A stretch of 64,000 nt of DNA. Origin: OLB16 sp964422415 (GTDB lineage: Bacteria > Hinthialibacterota > Hinthialibacteria > OLB16). Numbering within the stretch: the stretch's first letter is position 1; every line of letters begins with the position of its first letter. The stretch covers positions 1-64,000 of the forward strand of contig CAYRBI010000010.1 of the NCBI GenBank assembly GCA_964422415.1. Reading direction: 5' to 3'. The translations under genes and the position numbers were made by a program. This document shows, one piece after another, positions 17,565-26,136 of this stretch. Below the pieces are notes generated by a model. It saw nothing but the letters and a program-made list of their open reading frames with translations. It was not told the origin of the DNA and did not search any database.

Positions 17565-18860
17565 CTACTGGGTGTGAACCCAGAGTCCAAACCTCTCGAA
17601 GAAATCCGGAAAGGTCTTGCTTACACACCCTGGATTCAAGATGGTTAAGCCGGGCACATGGATTCCAGCGATTGTGAAGCTCATTGCCATCCGATGGTCA
17701 TCGTAGGTTTCGATCTCAACTGGCTGATACTGTTCCCTGGGGTGGATGGTCAGCCCATCGGAGAACTCCTCGACTCTTGCCCCCATGCGTGTCAGTTCCA
17801 CCGCCAATGCCGCGATCCGGTCGGTCTCCTTGATGCGGGCATTGGCGATGTTGCGGATCGTCGTTGCCCCCTTAGCGAAGAGAGCCACCACCGCCAGGGT
17901 CTGTGCGGTGTCGCTCATGGCGTTCAGATCGACCTCGATGCCATGCAAGGAGCCACCAGTGAGTGTGATCCAGTTACCCTGATGAGTGGTGGTACAACCC
18001 ATTCGCGTGAGGATTTCCGCGAAAGCGGCATCCCCTTGGCGTGTATCCTCCGGGATGGGGCCGACACGTACTGTCCCTCCCGCAACGGCCGCCGCGGCAA
18101 GAAAATAAGAGGCTCCCGAGGCATCCCCTTCAACCGTATAGTCACAGGCGGTTGGTTCCTGCCCGGGGGGAACCAATAAGCGATGGTACCCCTCGTTAAC
18201 CGCTTGAATCCCGAAACGCTCCATCACCGCTAAAGTCATGTCAATGTAGGGTTTCGAGACCAACTCCCCCTCTACCTCCAGGGTGAGTCCCTCCCGCATC
18301 CGTGCCGCCGAGAGGAGCAGAGCAGAGAAGTATTGGCTGCTACGGGATCCCTGTATGACACACCGGCCACCCTGGAGTCCGCCACCTGAGATTTGAATTG
18401 GGGGACAGCTGGTCCCATCCAAGTCCACCGCCTTGCACCCCAGTTGGCGTAGTCCATCCAATAGGTCTCCGATGGGACGCTTCCGCATCCGTTCATTACC
18501 AGTAAGCACATACTCGCCCTCGCCCAAGGCACAGAAGGGAGCTAGAAAACGGATGGCGGTTCCTGCGTTTCCACAGTAAAGCGGTCCCAGAGGGGCGTGT
18601 TGAGGTTTCCCCATCCCACATACATGGATCGTTTTCTCTTCCACCAGTGTCTGGACCTTGATGCCGGTTTGGTTGAGACACTCACACATGCGTTCGGTAT
18701 CATCCGAGAAGAGGGCATTCCGTAAGATGCTTTCTCTCTTGGCCAGAGCCGCCAGCAACAAAGCCCGGTTCGTGTAGCTCTTGGAGCCAGGAAGGTTGAC
18801 CTCGGCAAGCGCGGGCGGAGTGGCGGGAGATAGCATGAATTGTTCGGGATAGGCCGGCAT
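17565..18860 (-). CDS. aroA: 3-phosphoshikimate 1-carboxyvinyltransferase (EPSP synthase)
   Basis: Sixth step of the shikimate pathway: joins PEP to shikimate-3-phosphate. 431 residues, normal size. LPGSKSYTNRALLLAAL (S3P binding), LYCGNAGTAIRFL (PEP loop, with Ala at the glyphosate-relevant position), ERMRKRPIGDLLDGLRQLG, SSQYFSALLL, DASGASYFL, AMSDTAQTLAV and IKETDRI are all in order. The start at 18860 has GAGGT upstream; an ATG at 18836 is possible. No other aro gene is adjacent. A terminator of the preceding oxidoreductase gene lies upstream. Confidence 0.95.
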   Translation of the reverse strand: MPAYPEQFMLSPATPPALAEVNLPGSKSYTNRALLLAALAKRESILRNALFSDDTERMCECLNQTGIKVQTLVEEKTIHVCGMGKPQHAPLGPLYCGNAGTAIRFLAPFCALGEGEYVLTGNERMRKRPIGDLLDGLRQLGCKAVDLDGTSCPPIQISGGGLQGGRCVIQGSRSSQYFSALLLSAARMREGLTLEVEGELVSKPYIDMTLAVMERFGIQAVNEGYHRLLVPPGQEPTACDYTVEGDASGASYFLAAAAVAGGTVRVGPIPEDTRQGDAAFAEILTRMGCTTTHQGNWITLTGGSLHGIEVDLNAMSDTAQTLAVVALFAKGATTIRNIANARIKETDRIAALAVELTRMGARVEEFSDGLTIHPREQYQPVEIETYDDHRMAMSFTIAGIHVPGLTILNPGCVSKTFPDFFERFGLWVHTQ

Positions 18861-18891
18861 GGAGCGTGTTCTACCTCTTACGGGGAAGGGA

Positions 18892-18927
18892 GTAAAGAAA
18901 GGGCCAGGAGTTTTGCCTCCTGGCCCC
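18892..18927 (-). terminator. Rho-independent terminator after the Gfo/Idh/MocA gene
   Basis: Read on the minus strand: GGGCCAGGAG, a short loop, CTCCTGGCCC, then TTTCTTT. It lies about 50 bp past the stop of the oxidoreductase gene and separates it from aroA. Confidence 0.85.
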
Positions 18928-18978
18928 ATTTTAGAATCAGAGATTCTGAGACGAATCGTTGCCGTTGCGTCTCAGTGT

Positions 18979-20319
18979 TCAGCCTCTTCCGAAGAAACCA
19001 CCCCGGTCCATCTTCTTGGCCTCTTTCTTTTTGGCCTTGGCCTTAATCACGGGAACCTCATAGCCTTTCCGTTGTGGACGGGTGGTCCAAACGGCGGCTT
19101 CCGGATCTCCAACAATGACCTCCTTCTCGGGATCCCATTGGATCTTGCGTCCGAGACGGATGGCGATGTTACCGAGGTGGCATACGGAGACCGAGCGGTG
19201 GCCGATCTCGACTGGACTGATCGGATCTTTGCGGGTTTTGATGCACTCCAGGAAGTTGCCCTGGTGATTGTCGCTGGCGTAGAGACGCAAGTCGGTGGAT
19301 TTAAACTCGATGTTAGTGAGTTCGGCTGGTGTGGTCTTGATTTCCTCGCGGCTTACGAAAACCTCTCCATCCGTGCCTTTGAAAAGGATCCCATTGGGGC
19401 CCTCGCTGTGGCAGATCACTGGCGCGGCATCCTTGTATTCATAGTGGATCTCAAACTTGGTGGCGACATCATATCCACCCGGGGGCGGGAATTCGGCGGT
19501 ACCCTCGATGCTGATGGGGCCGGTTCCATCGGTGCCATTTCCCCACTGAGCGATGTCATTGTGATGCGCGCCCCAGTCGGTCATCTTCCCACCCGAATAG
19601 GCATACCACCAACGGAACTCATAATGGCAGCGGGACTTTTTGAACGGAACAACCGGCGCCTGGCCCAGCCAACGATCCCAGTCTAGCCCCGGCGGGGGAT
19701 CGATATCTGGATCGGTTCCACCGGTGGGGGCATCACCAATATAAGTGTCAATCTGTTGGATCTTGCCAATGTAGCCATTCCGTACCAGCTCGCAGGCCTT
19801 GCGGAAACGTGCATCCGAACGCTGCTGCGTACCAACCTGGAACACGATGTTGGCGTTACGGACCGCATTCACAGCGGACTTGCCTTCATCGATGGTGAGG
19901 GTCATCGGCTTCTCGCAGTAAATGTCCTTCCCCGCCTGAGCGGAGTGAATGATGGCTGTGGTGTGCCAGTGATCCGGGGTGGCAATCACGACTGCATCAA
20001 TATCATGGCGGTCGAGCAGATCCCGGTAATCATTGTAGGTTGGGGCCTTCTCGCCCACTTTTTTGATGAAATTGTAACGATGGGCGGCATCCACATCCGC
20101 CGCGGCGATGAACTGCACCTCCGGGTGAGCCTTAAAGTCATGATACAGGCCTCCATTCACCCGGTCTCCGAAGGCAATGAAACCAATACTGATGCGGGAA
20201 TTTGCAGCCACGGCGCCCCCACGGCCCAGTGTGGCGGCGGAGACAACCATCGGGGCCATCCCGGCCTGGATCATTGTCTTCATAAAGTTCCTTCTCGTCC
20301 TCTTACCCAGACTCGTCAT
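18979..20319 (-). CDS. Tat-exported Gfo/Idh/MocA oxidoreductase
   Basis: A 446-residue NAD(P)-dependent sugar oxidoreductase-like protein. A twin-arginine signal (TRRNFMK then a hydrophobic AAT...GGAVAA stretch) precedes the Rossmann domain. The second fold carries CEKPMTLT with the conserved Lys, the usual WHTTAIIHSAQAGKDIYCEKP run, and GGKMTDWGAHHNDIA, where the catalytic His region lies. Members act on sugars, inositols or glycosides; exported ones usually carry the cofactor through the Tat system. It ends in a KKKEAKK-rich tail. The DUF6807 gene is next upstream on the same strand after about 90 bp, and the two probably process one substrate. Confidence 0.9.
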   Translation of the reverse strand: MTSLGKRTRRNFMKTMIQAGMAPMVVSAATLGRGGAVAANSRISIGFIAFGDRVNGGLYHDFKAHPEVQFIAAADVDAAHRYNFIKKVGEKAPTYNDYRDLLDRHDIDAVVIATPDHWHTTAIIHSAQAGKDIYCEKPMTLTIDEGKSAVNAVRNANIVFQVGTQQRSDARFRKACELVRNGYIGKIQQIDTYIGDAPTGGTDPDIDPPPGLDWDRWLGQAPVVPFKKSRCHYEFRWWYAYSGGKMTDWGAHHNDIAQWGNGTDGTGPISIEGTAEFPPPGGYDVATKFEIHYEYKDAAPVICHSEGPNGILFKGTDGEVFVSREEIKTTPAELTNIEFKSTDLRLYASDNHQGNFLECIKTRKDPISPVEIGHRSVSVCHLGNIAIRLGRKIQWDPEKEVIVGDPEAAVWTTRPQRKGYEVPVIKAKAKKKEAKKMDRGGFFGRG

Positions 20320-20412
20320 ACCAACGCCTCCTCCTACAGAATAACCGTTTACACAACGGTAGCTTTCCTTAAAGGCTAAGTCAACAAGCCAATCGGAATT
20401 TGGATCCTGTTA

Positions 20413-21561
20413 TTACTGCTGAATGGTTACGGTTGGGGGCGCCGTATAACCGCTATATTGTCCCGCGATCCCCGCCTCCTGGGTATTGCCCATGTGCATC
20501 AACACACGGTAACGGAACATGAGCTGTTGTCCATTAGGAATGGTGTAATCGCCACTCTCCTGTTCCCCAAAAGCTTTCAGACCAAAACAGTTGGCGGTGT
20601 AGAGACCATAGGCGCGGATGTGCCAATGGCTGGGGTGACGGAGGTTTTCAGGATGATCGAGGATGGCGATGCCCACATTGTGGCCATTCAAGTTTCCGCT
20701 GTAATCGCACCAGTTGGCGGGCTTACCCCAGCACTCCTTTTCGGTTACCTGGCCCTCGGAGTTCGCCATCTTCCCATTGCCATGTTGCTCATCGATGAGA
20801 GGATTCATGCGTAGAGCGCAGATCCCGCCCTCTTTGGTGTCTTTGAATTGCACATCTCCATCAGTAGCCGTAAAGGTGACCCGCATATCGGTGGCACGGT
20901 CCTCCGTGTCGCTGGCGTAAAAGATGTACTCCCGCTCCTCCTGGACAACCCGGCTGCCATCGGCACGATTCCAGTCATTGACCGCACGGATCTTCCCGAA
21001 GACAGGACCTGATACGACCTCCAGGATCTCTCGTGGTTTCTGCTGGCCATGATCTCCCTCCGCCATCCACAGGTTGGCCTCATTCACCTCGCCATAGGCC
21101 ACCCACCAGGAGACATGGTGGATGTGATCGCGCACCTTCTCTCCTTCGGTCTCGACATTTTCCATTGGGTAGGCACGGGTCAAGCGCAGGTTGTCGCCAA
21201 TCACCACCGGGTAGAGATAGGGCTTGGGCTGATCCGGTTCAAAATGGTAGGCCGTAAAAAGCTTCCCATCGACCCGGACATCGATACGGTGATTGGCCAT
21301 GCTCAGGAGGACACGCGCCGGAGGATTGGCCGCTTCCTTGAGGTTATAACTGACCTCCTCATTGGGCTTGAGAGCGGGTGCGATGAAGACAAACTCCTCG
21401 CCATCTTTCTGTGCGTATCCCACCGGTTTCCCATCCGCTGTCAGCACCTCCAGGACTTGGGCAGCCGCGAGTGGCCCTTGCAGGGTGAAGCGTACCGGAG
21501 CGGCTGGGTTTCCTTCTGGTCCGGCTTTGAGTGTCAGTAACAGCATGAGAATGGCTTGCAT
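20413..21561 (-). CDS. Exported DUF6807 (PmoA-like) protein
   Basis: A 382-residue secreted protein. A short signal peptide (MQAILMLLLTLKAG) is followed by a beta-rich domain. Conserved family blocks are RVDGKLFTAYHF, KPYLYPVV, VRDHIHHVSWWVAYG, CDYSGNLNGHNVGIAILDHPEN (in parts), HPSHWHIRAYGLYTANCFG and TIPNGQQLMFRYRVLMH. This family sits next to Gfo/Idh/MocA proteins in many glycan-degrading gene sets; its reaction is not established. The start at 21561 has AGGAGGAG upstream and begins a signal peptide, so the open frame further upstream is not coding. Confidence 0.85.
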   Translation of the reverse strand: MQAILMLLLTLKAGPEGNPAAPVRFTLQGPLAAAQVLEVLTADGKPVGYAQKDGEEFVFIAPALKPNEEVSYNLKEAANPPARVLLSMANHRIDVRVDGKLFTAYHFEPDQPKPYLYPVVIGDNLRLTRAYPMENVETEGEKVRDHIHHVSWWVAYGEVNEANLWMAEGDHGQQKPREILEVVSGPVFGKIRAVNDWNRADGSRVVQEEREYIFYASDTEDRATDMRVTFTATDGDVQFKDTKEGGICALRMNPLIDEQHGNGKMANSEGQVTEKECWGKPANWCDYSGNLNGHNVGIAILDHPENLRHPSHWHIRAYGLYTANCFGLKAFGEQESGDYTIPNGQQLMFRYRVLMHMGNTQEAGIAGQYSGYTAPPTVTIQQ

Positions 21562-21720
21562 GAGAAAGGACTCCTCCTGTTCATATGGTACGAAGGACAA
21601 ACACTTTACCACATCATTCCAATTCGGCCATCCGTCTGAGAAAAACTTGTGATGACCCTCTCCCAATACCCTCACCCATCGAGGAGAAGTGAGTTTTATG
21701 GGGTTCATGCTTTTTTTGTA

Positions 21721-21757
21721 TTCCTCCCCCCTTGTGGGGGAGGGTCGGGTGGGGGGA
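21721..21757. repeat. Single GC-rich repeat unit
   Basis: One unpaired copy of the C-rich/G-rich unit (CCTCCCCCCTTGTGGGGG core with a G-rich arm) in the gap between the DUF6807 and MoeB/ThiF genes. It resembles half of the paired elements seen elsewhere in the window. Confidence 0.7.
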
Positions 21758-21825
21758 CAGAGCTCGCAATATCTCATCAAAAGACGCCCTAATCCCTTTG
21801 CCTACCCTGTGATACAGTGGTTTCC

Positions 21826-22644
21826 ATGGATATGCCTTTTGGGATGAGCGAGGAGCGGATCGAACGGTATGCCCGTCAGATCATCCTGCCGGATATGGGT
21901 GGTGCTGGTCAGAAGAAGCTTTTCAATGCCAGTGTGTTGATTGTGGGAGTGGGTGGATTGGGTAGTCCCGCCGCGCTCTACCTCGTTGCGGCGGGTATCG
22001 GACGATTAGGACTGGTGGATTCGGATGTAGTGGATCTCTCCAACCTCCAACGCCAGATCCTCTACCGCACTTCCGATGTGGGGCAGCTAAAGCTGGAGAC
22101 GGCGCGGCGGGCCCTATGCGAAGCGAATCCCAGCCTGGAGCTCGAGACCCACGAGACTCATCTGCAGGCCCACAATGCCCTCGCTATCATCCGTGATTAC
22201 GATGTAATCCTCGATGGCACCGACAACTTCCCGGCCAAGTATCTGCTCAATGATGCCTGTGTCCTGCTCGGAAAACCGCTGGTTCATGCCGGGATCTTCC
22301 GTTTTGAGGGGCAGCTCCTGGTCATCAAGCCTGGCGAGGGGCCCTGCTACCGGTGTTTCCATCCCGATCCACCTGTTGAGGGATTGATTCCCTCTTGCCG
22401 GGAGGCTGGAGTGCTAGGGGTAGTTGCCGGGGTGATGGGTGTTCTGCAAGCCACCGAGGCCATTAAATTGATCTGTGGCATGGGGCATCCCCTGGTGGGG
22501 CAGCTGCTCCTCTATGATGCCCTGGAGATGGAGTTCCGCCGGGTCCGGATTCATAAGGATCCTCACTGTGCAATCTGCGGCGGGAGTCCTACAATCACAA
22601 TGCTGGAAGACCTGCAACTCCCCTCTTGTCAGGTTGAGGGGTGA
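21826..22644 (+). CDS. MoeB/ThiF-family adenylyltransferase
   Basis: An E1-like enzyme that adenylates the C-terminal Gly-Gly of a ubiquitin-like sulfur carrier (ThiS/MoaD type) for sulfur transfer. ERYARQIILPDMGG starts the domain; the ATP-binding GVGGLGSPAALYL, SNLQRQILY, DGTDNFPAKYLLND and the zinc pairs CYRC and CAIC are in order. The 272-residue length fits. The Cys expected in the crossover loop is not obvious. Start codons at 21817 (GTG), 21826 and 21844 are all possible; none has a strong ribosome site. A NIL protein follows within 7 bp. Confidence 0.9.
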   Translation: MDMPFGMSEERIERYARQIILPDMGGAGQKKLFNASVLIVGVGGLGSPAALYLVAAGIGRLGLVDSDVVDLSNLQRQILYRTSDVGQLKLETARRALCEANPSLELETHETHLQAHNALAIIRDYDVILDGTDNFPAKYLLNDACVLLGKPLVHAGIFRFEGQLLVIKPGEGPCYRCFHPDPPVEGLIPSCREAGVLGVVAGVMGVLQATEAIKLICGMGHPLVGQLLLYDALEMEFRRVRIHKDPHCAICGGSPTITMLEDLQLPSCQVEG

Positions 22645-22650
22645 GTCTTC

Positions 22651-22911
22651 ATGGAGGTTTTACGAACTGTGGGCACCCGTCGCATGAAGCTCACCTTCCC
22701 CGAACGGTTGGTGAAGGAGCCGGTCCTTTTTACGGTTGCCAAGCAGTATGATGTTATGCCGAACATCCGGCGCGCCAAGGTCTCCGCTACCTCGGGCGAG
22801 GTGGTCCTCGAACTCGAGGGCGAGGAGGAGAACCTCGACCGGGCTCTGATGCATTTGGACCAGGCGGGGATTCTCATCGAATTGTTGTCAGACGACGCCT
22901 TTGCTGGTTGA
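22651..22911 (+). CDS. NIL domain protein
   Basis: An 86-residue stand-alone NIL domain (TRRMKLTFPERLVKEPVLFTVAKQYDV, then VSATSGEVVLELEGEEENLDRALMHLDQAGI). NIL domains are small beta/alpha units found at the end of methionine ABC transporters and in sulfur-related ferredoxin proteins. The GAGGGGTGA ribosome site overlaps the end of the MoeB/ThiF gene, and the gap is 6 bp, so they are co-translated. A role in sulfur-carrier or thioamide chemistry is a reasonable inference. No small MoaD/ThiS-type carrier is seen nearby. Confidence 0.85.
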   Translation: MEVLRTVGTRRMKLTFPERLVKEPVLFTVAKQYDVMPNIRRAKVSATSGEVVLELEGEEENLDRALMHLDQAGILIELLSDDAFAG

Positions 22912-22921
22912 TTCTTGAACG

Positions 22922-24445
22922 ATGAATCTATCCCGGTTTCCCACGGCGGTGATCCACGCGAAAGCGAAGATCGAAAAAGGTTGGCGGCGCACGCGCCGGG
23001 CGGTAGCACGCATCTGGGGACGGCTCCGTGATGATCATGTCATCTACCTGGCCGGCAGCTTGGCTTTCTTCTCGGTGACTGCGTTGATCCCGATCAGCGC
23101 CATCTCTCTCTCCATTTTCGCCTCCTACATCGACACCAAACAGGAGGATATCTTTTTTGATTATATCCTCGACAACATCTTCCCTTTCAGTCCGGAGAAC
23201 CGCATCCATCTCGGTGGATTGGATAGCCGTATCGCACCCCCAGACACTTCTGGAACGGCCGATGCCCAAATTGCTAATTCCTCTAGCACCGCTCTCCTGA
23301 CCCCCAAGGGCTTTGATCCGCAGGAGGTCGAGAACACACTCAAGGAGAAGGTCCGGGAGTTCACCGCTCAAGCCCGTAATGTCGGCTGGGTGGGATTGAT
23401 CTTTCTCATCATCACCGGGATCTGGCTTTTCGATTCCATCGAGGATGCTTTTAATTCGATCTGGCGATCTGAAAAACGGCGGCCTTTCGCCCGGCGGTTC
23501 ATGACCTTCTGGACCGTGTTGACCCTCATGCCGTTGTTAATGGTGGGACCAATCCTCGTCGACCGGTACCTCCGTCAGACACACCTTTTACCCGATGACT
23601 TGACTTGGTTGAGTAGTACTCTCAGTTGGGGCTCCTTCATCCTCCCCTATCTCCTCTCCTGGTTGGCGATCTGGTTGTTGTATGTGGTGGTGCCCAATGG
23701 GGTGGTGGCCTGGAAACCCGCTGCTGTGAGTTCTCTTTTTGTGGCTGTCATGTGGCAGGCGCTTAAGTTCATCTTCGCTTTCTATGTGGTATATGGGGGG
23801 ATGTACAAAAGTGTGTATGGCAGCCTGGGGATGGTGGCATTGGTGTTGGCCTGGATCTATTACACCTGGTGGGTGATCCTGGCGGGGTTGGAAATGACCT
23901 CTTATCTCCAGTATCCCGATTGGGATCAGCCCATGCCCTCGGGGGATCTAGCCCCGGAAATCTCACTCCTGTACAGCTGGGGTGGCTTATACCTGGTGGG
24001 GCGGTCTTTCCAATCGGGTCAGGGAGGTGTCTCGACTGAGTCAGTGGCGCAGACTCTCAGCCTACACAAAACCCACACTGCGCGGCTGATGGAAAACCTG
24101 GAGGAGAAACATATCCTCGCCCGGGATGTGAAAGGGCTATGGTATCCCGCCATTCCGCTCTCTCATGTCACATGGGCGGAGGTGGCACGTGCCCTCGATT
24201 ACGAGGTGGACTCGGCCTCGATCCGTCTGGCTGACTGGCTTGAATCCGCTCTCCAGGCGCGTGGATTCACGGAGTACCATCAAGACACGCGTAATCTCCC
24301 CAGCCTCGCGGCCCTCCTTGATCAACATCTCAATTCGCCCATTACCAACGGGCTGAATGGCAAGGGTGAAGAGGACATGGTTGTAATCGCTAACCCAGTA
24401 TTTCTACCAGAGGAAGGTTCTTCCTCTGGACCATCCCTCGATTGA
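22922..24445 (+). CDS. YihY/BrkB family inner membrane protein
   Basis: A 507-residue protein. Residues about 35-345 hold the YihY region: VIYLAGSLAFFSVTALIPI, a long insertion (about 65-150) not usual in the family, then AFNSIWRSEKRRPF, a run of four helices and YGSLGMVALVLAWIYYTWW. The C-terminal ~150 residues are soluble and look like a winged helix (SLHKTHTARLMENLEEKHIL), as in many members once called ribonuclease BN. Role unknown; homologs are implicated in membrane or cell-envelope functions. It starts 10 bp after the NIL gene, so it belongs to the same operon. Confidence 0.88.
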   Translation: MNLSRFPTAVIHAKAKIEKGWRRTRRAVARIWGRLRDDHVIYLAGSLAFFSVTALIPISAISLSIFASYIDTKQEDIFFDYILDNIFPFSPENRIHLGGLDSRIAPPDTSGTADAQIANSSSTALLTPKGFDPQEVENTLKEKVREFTAQARNVGWVGLIFLIITGIWLFDSIEDAFNSIWRSEKRRPFARRFMTFWTVLTLMPLLMVGPILVDRYLRQTHLLPDDLTWLSSTLSWGSFILPYLLSWLAIWLLYVVVPNGVVAWKPAAVSSLFVAVMWQALKFIFAFYVVYGGMYKSVYGSLGMVALVLAWIYYTWWVILAGLEMTSYLQYPDWDQPMPSGDLAPEISLLYSWGGLYLVGRSFQSGQGGVSTESVAQTLSLHKTHTARLMENLEEKHILARDVKGLWYPAIPLSHVTWAEVARALDYEVDSASIRLADWLESALQARGFTEYHQDTRNLPSLAALLDQHLNSPITNGLNGKGEEDMVVIANPVFLPEEGSSSGPSLD

Positions 24446-24540
24446 AGATACATTGTCTCTGGACCGAGTATGGGTAACCTGTGCTCTGTCCATGCGTTAT
24501 TAGTTTTTAGGTGTCTGGTTCCATTGTTTAAGGAGAGAAC

Positions 24541-25689
24541 ATGCGACTAAGTCTTGCTGGATCGATTCTATTGCTGTGTGTTGTTTTACTGGGGGTCATG
24601 CTGTGTGGTTGCTCCCCGAAGGAAGAACCCACGCCCACTCCGGTGGCGGTCAAACCAGAACCAACCGCGCAGCCGACACACACACAAGGGCCTCCAACAC
24701 CCACTCCGACTCCCTGCCCGGTACGGTTGCTTCTGCCAAGTTGGCTTGAGAAAGCACCAAGGGAATTGGTCATCGCCAAGGCTAAGCAAGGCGCGGCGGG
24801 ACGTCCCGTGAAAATCGTTCAGGCGGATGACCCGGATGGAAGCAGATTCTGGGATCTGGGGCTTGTGGCCGCTGGCCAGGCGGAGATGAAGACACCCGGT
24901 CTAGCTCCCTGGCTTCTGGACAGCCTGCATTTTTATGTCAACAAGGTCAAGTTAAAGCAGCATGGCGTCACGGATCTGGGGGAAGACTGGGGAAAGATCC
25001 TGGAGGACTGCAAAGCTTATCTGCCGGGTGCCTCGGAACCACCTGTGTTTGTCCTCGCGGGTGATCTACCAGGTCTGCCACGCACTCTTCAGAGCTTCGC
25101 CATGTTGGCGGGCGCTACCTCCACCTCCGCTCTGGATAGCGAGCCGGTGGCCGTTGCTCTCGATTTCCTCTACCAGCTCCATCGGGCCAAATTCCTCGTT
25201 GTGGGATCGCACAAGGGCACCTCCTGTTCATTGATTGCGAACCTCATGGCGGAAGCGCACTGTGGGATGACACTGGGCTGGGAGAGCGAGATGGGCTGGA
25301 TCACCGATCCGAAACGTTCTCCTGTCGGATCACAGATTGAGGCTCTCAAGCTGCCCCGCTTTACGGCCAAGGGGGTGACCCCGGTCCCGGCGGTAACCCG
25401 GTTCTGGTGTTGGCAAGCCAAAGACCCCAGTCTGACCACGCTTGCGGCGGAACTCGGCCGTGTAGATCCTGGTCCGGAAGTGGGTGGAAAATGGATTGGT
25501 GGGGGCACTGACACAGCGCAACTTCCCAAACCGAACGATATCTTTACCCTGGACACACGTCCAGGCCAGGACTTCCGCGACACGGACCGGATCATTCAGG
25601 AGGGGTGGACTCATGCCACACCGGCCCGGAATATCCTCAAGAGTCTGGAGATCCGTTATACATCGGCTCTTTCTCAACGGCGGAAGTAA
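24541..25689 (+). CDS. Lipoprotein with Pro/Thr linker, binding-protein-like
   Basis: A 382-residue lipoprotein. The lipobox is LCGC after a hydrophobic signal, and a Thr/Pro-rich linker (about 30-60; PTPTPVAVKPEPTAQPTHTQ) tethers the folded part. The globular domain has an ordered alpha/beta pattern similar to family 1 extracellular sugar-binding proteins (WLLDSLHFYVNKVKLKQHGV, FAMLAGATSTSALDSEPVAV), which is a tentative fit. No ABC genes sit beside it. AAGGAGA precedes the ATG. Function uncertain. Confidence 0.6.
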   Translation: MRLSLAGSILLLCVVLLGVMLCGCSPKEEPTPTPVAVKPEPTAQPTHTQGPPTPTPTPCPVRLLLPSWLEKAPRELVIAKAKQGAAGRPVKIVQADDPDGSRFWDLGLVAAGQAEMKTPGLAPWLLDSLHFYVNKVKLKQHGVTDLGEDWGKILEDCKAYLPGASEPPVFVLAGDLPGLPRTLQSFAMLAGATSTSALDSEPVAVALDFLYQLHRAKFLVVGSHKGTSCSLIANLMAEAHCGMTLGWESEMGWITDPKRSPVGSQIEALKLPRFTAKGVTPVPAVTRFWCWQAKDPSLTTLAAELGRVDPGPEVGGKWIGGGTDTAQLPKPNDIFTLDTRPGQDFRDTDRIIQEGWTHATPARNILKSLEIRYTSALSQRRK

Positions 25690-25760
25690 ATTACACCCTG
25701 TTCAGTGTCCGCGGGGAATGGGATACTCTGTTTTTACTAGATTGAGCGAGGAGTCAAGCG

Positions 25761-26123
25761 ATGGCTGTCTGCACCGTGTGTGGAGATATTTTTAATAACG
25801 AAACCGGCTTCTGTCCCACTTGTGGAGCCGAATATAAGGTGGAGGTGGGTGGCAAGAACGCAGGAGACCTTTACAGGGAGGCTCGTCAGCGGATCGATGC
25901 GGGCCAAGTTATCGATGCCAAGGGACTCCTGACCCAGGCTATCAAGATGGATGAGACGAATGCCGAATACCGCTTCTTCCTCGGAAGCGCTCTCTATAAA
26001 TTGGGAGATTACGAGGGAGCCTTCAATGCCTGGCAGAAGGCGGACCGCCTGCAACCTAACAACGACCGTATCCTCAAGTGCTTGGTGGCCGCACGTCAAA
26101 GGATGACAGAGGCGAAGAAGTAG
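25761..26123 (+). CDS. Zinc-ribbon plus TPR protein
   Basis: A 120-residue soluble protein. An N-terminal zinc ribbon (CTVCGDIF ... CPTCGAEY, four Cys) is joined to two TPR-like units (AKGLLTQAIKMDETNAEYRFFLG, LGDYEGAFNAWQKADRLQPN in parts). A strong GAGGAG site precedes the ATG. It starts 70 bp after the lipoprotein gene and ends 13 bp before the KptA-like gene. Likely a protein-binding adaptor; partner unknown. Confidence 0.7.
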   Translation: MAVCTVCGDIFNNETGFCPTCGAEYKVEVGGKNAGDLYREARQRIDAGQVIDAKGLLTQAIKMDETNAEYRFFLGSALYKLGDYEGAFNAWQKADRLQPNNDRILKCLVAARQRMTEAKK

Positions 26124-26136
26124 CTCTCCTACGCCC

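Noticed and set aside
22922..24445. Ribonuclease BN
   Set aside because: That is an old name for YihY proteins; nothing in the sequence supports nuclease activity.
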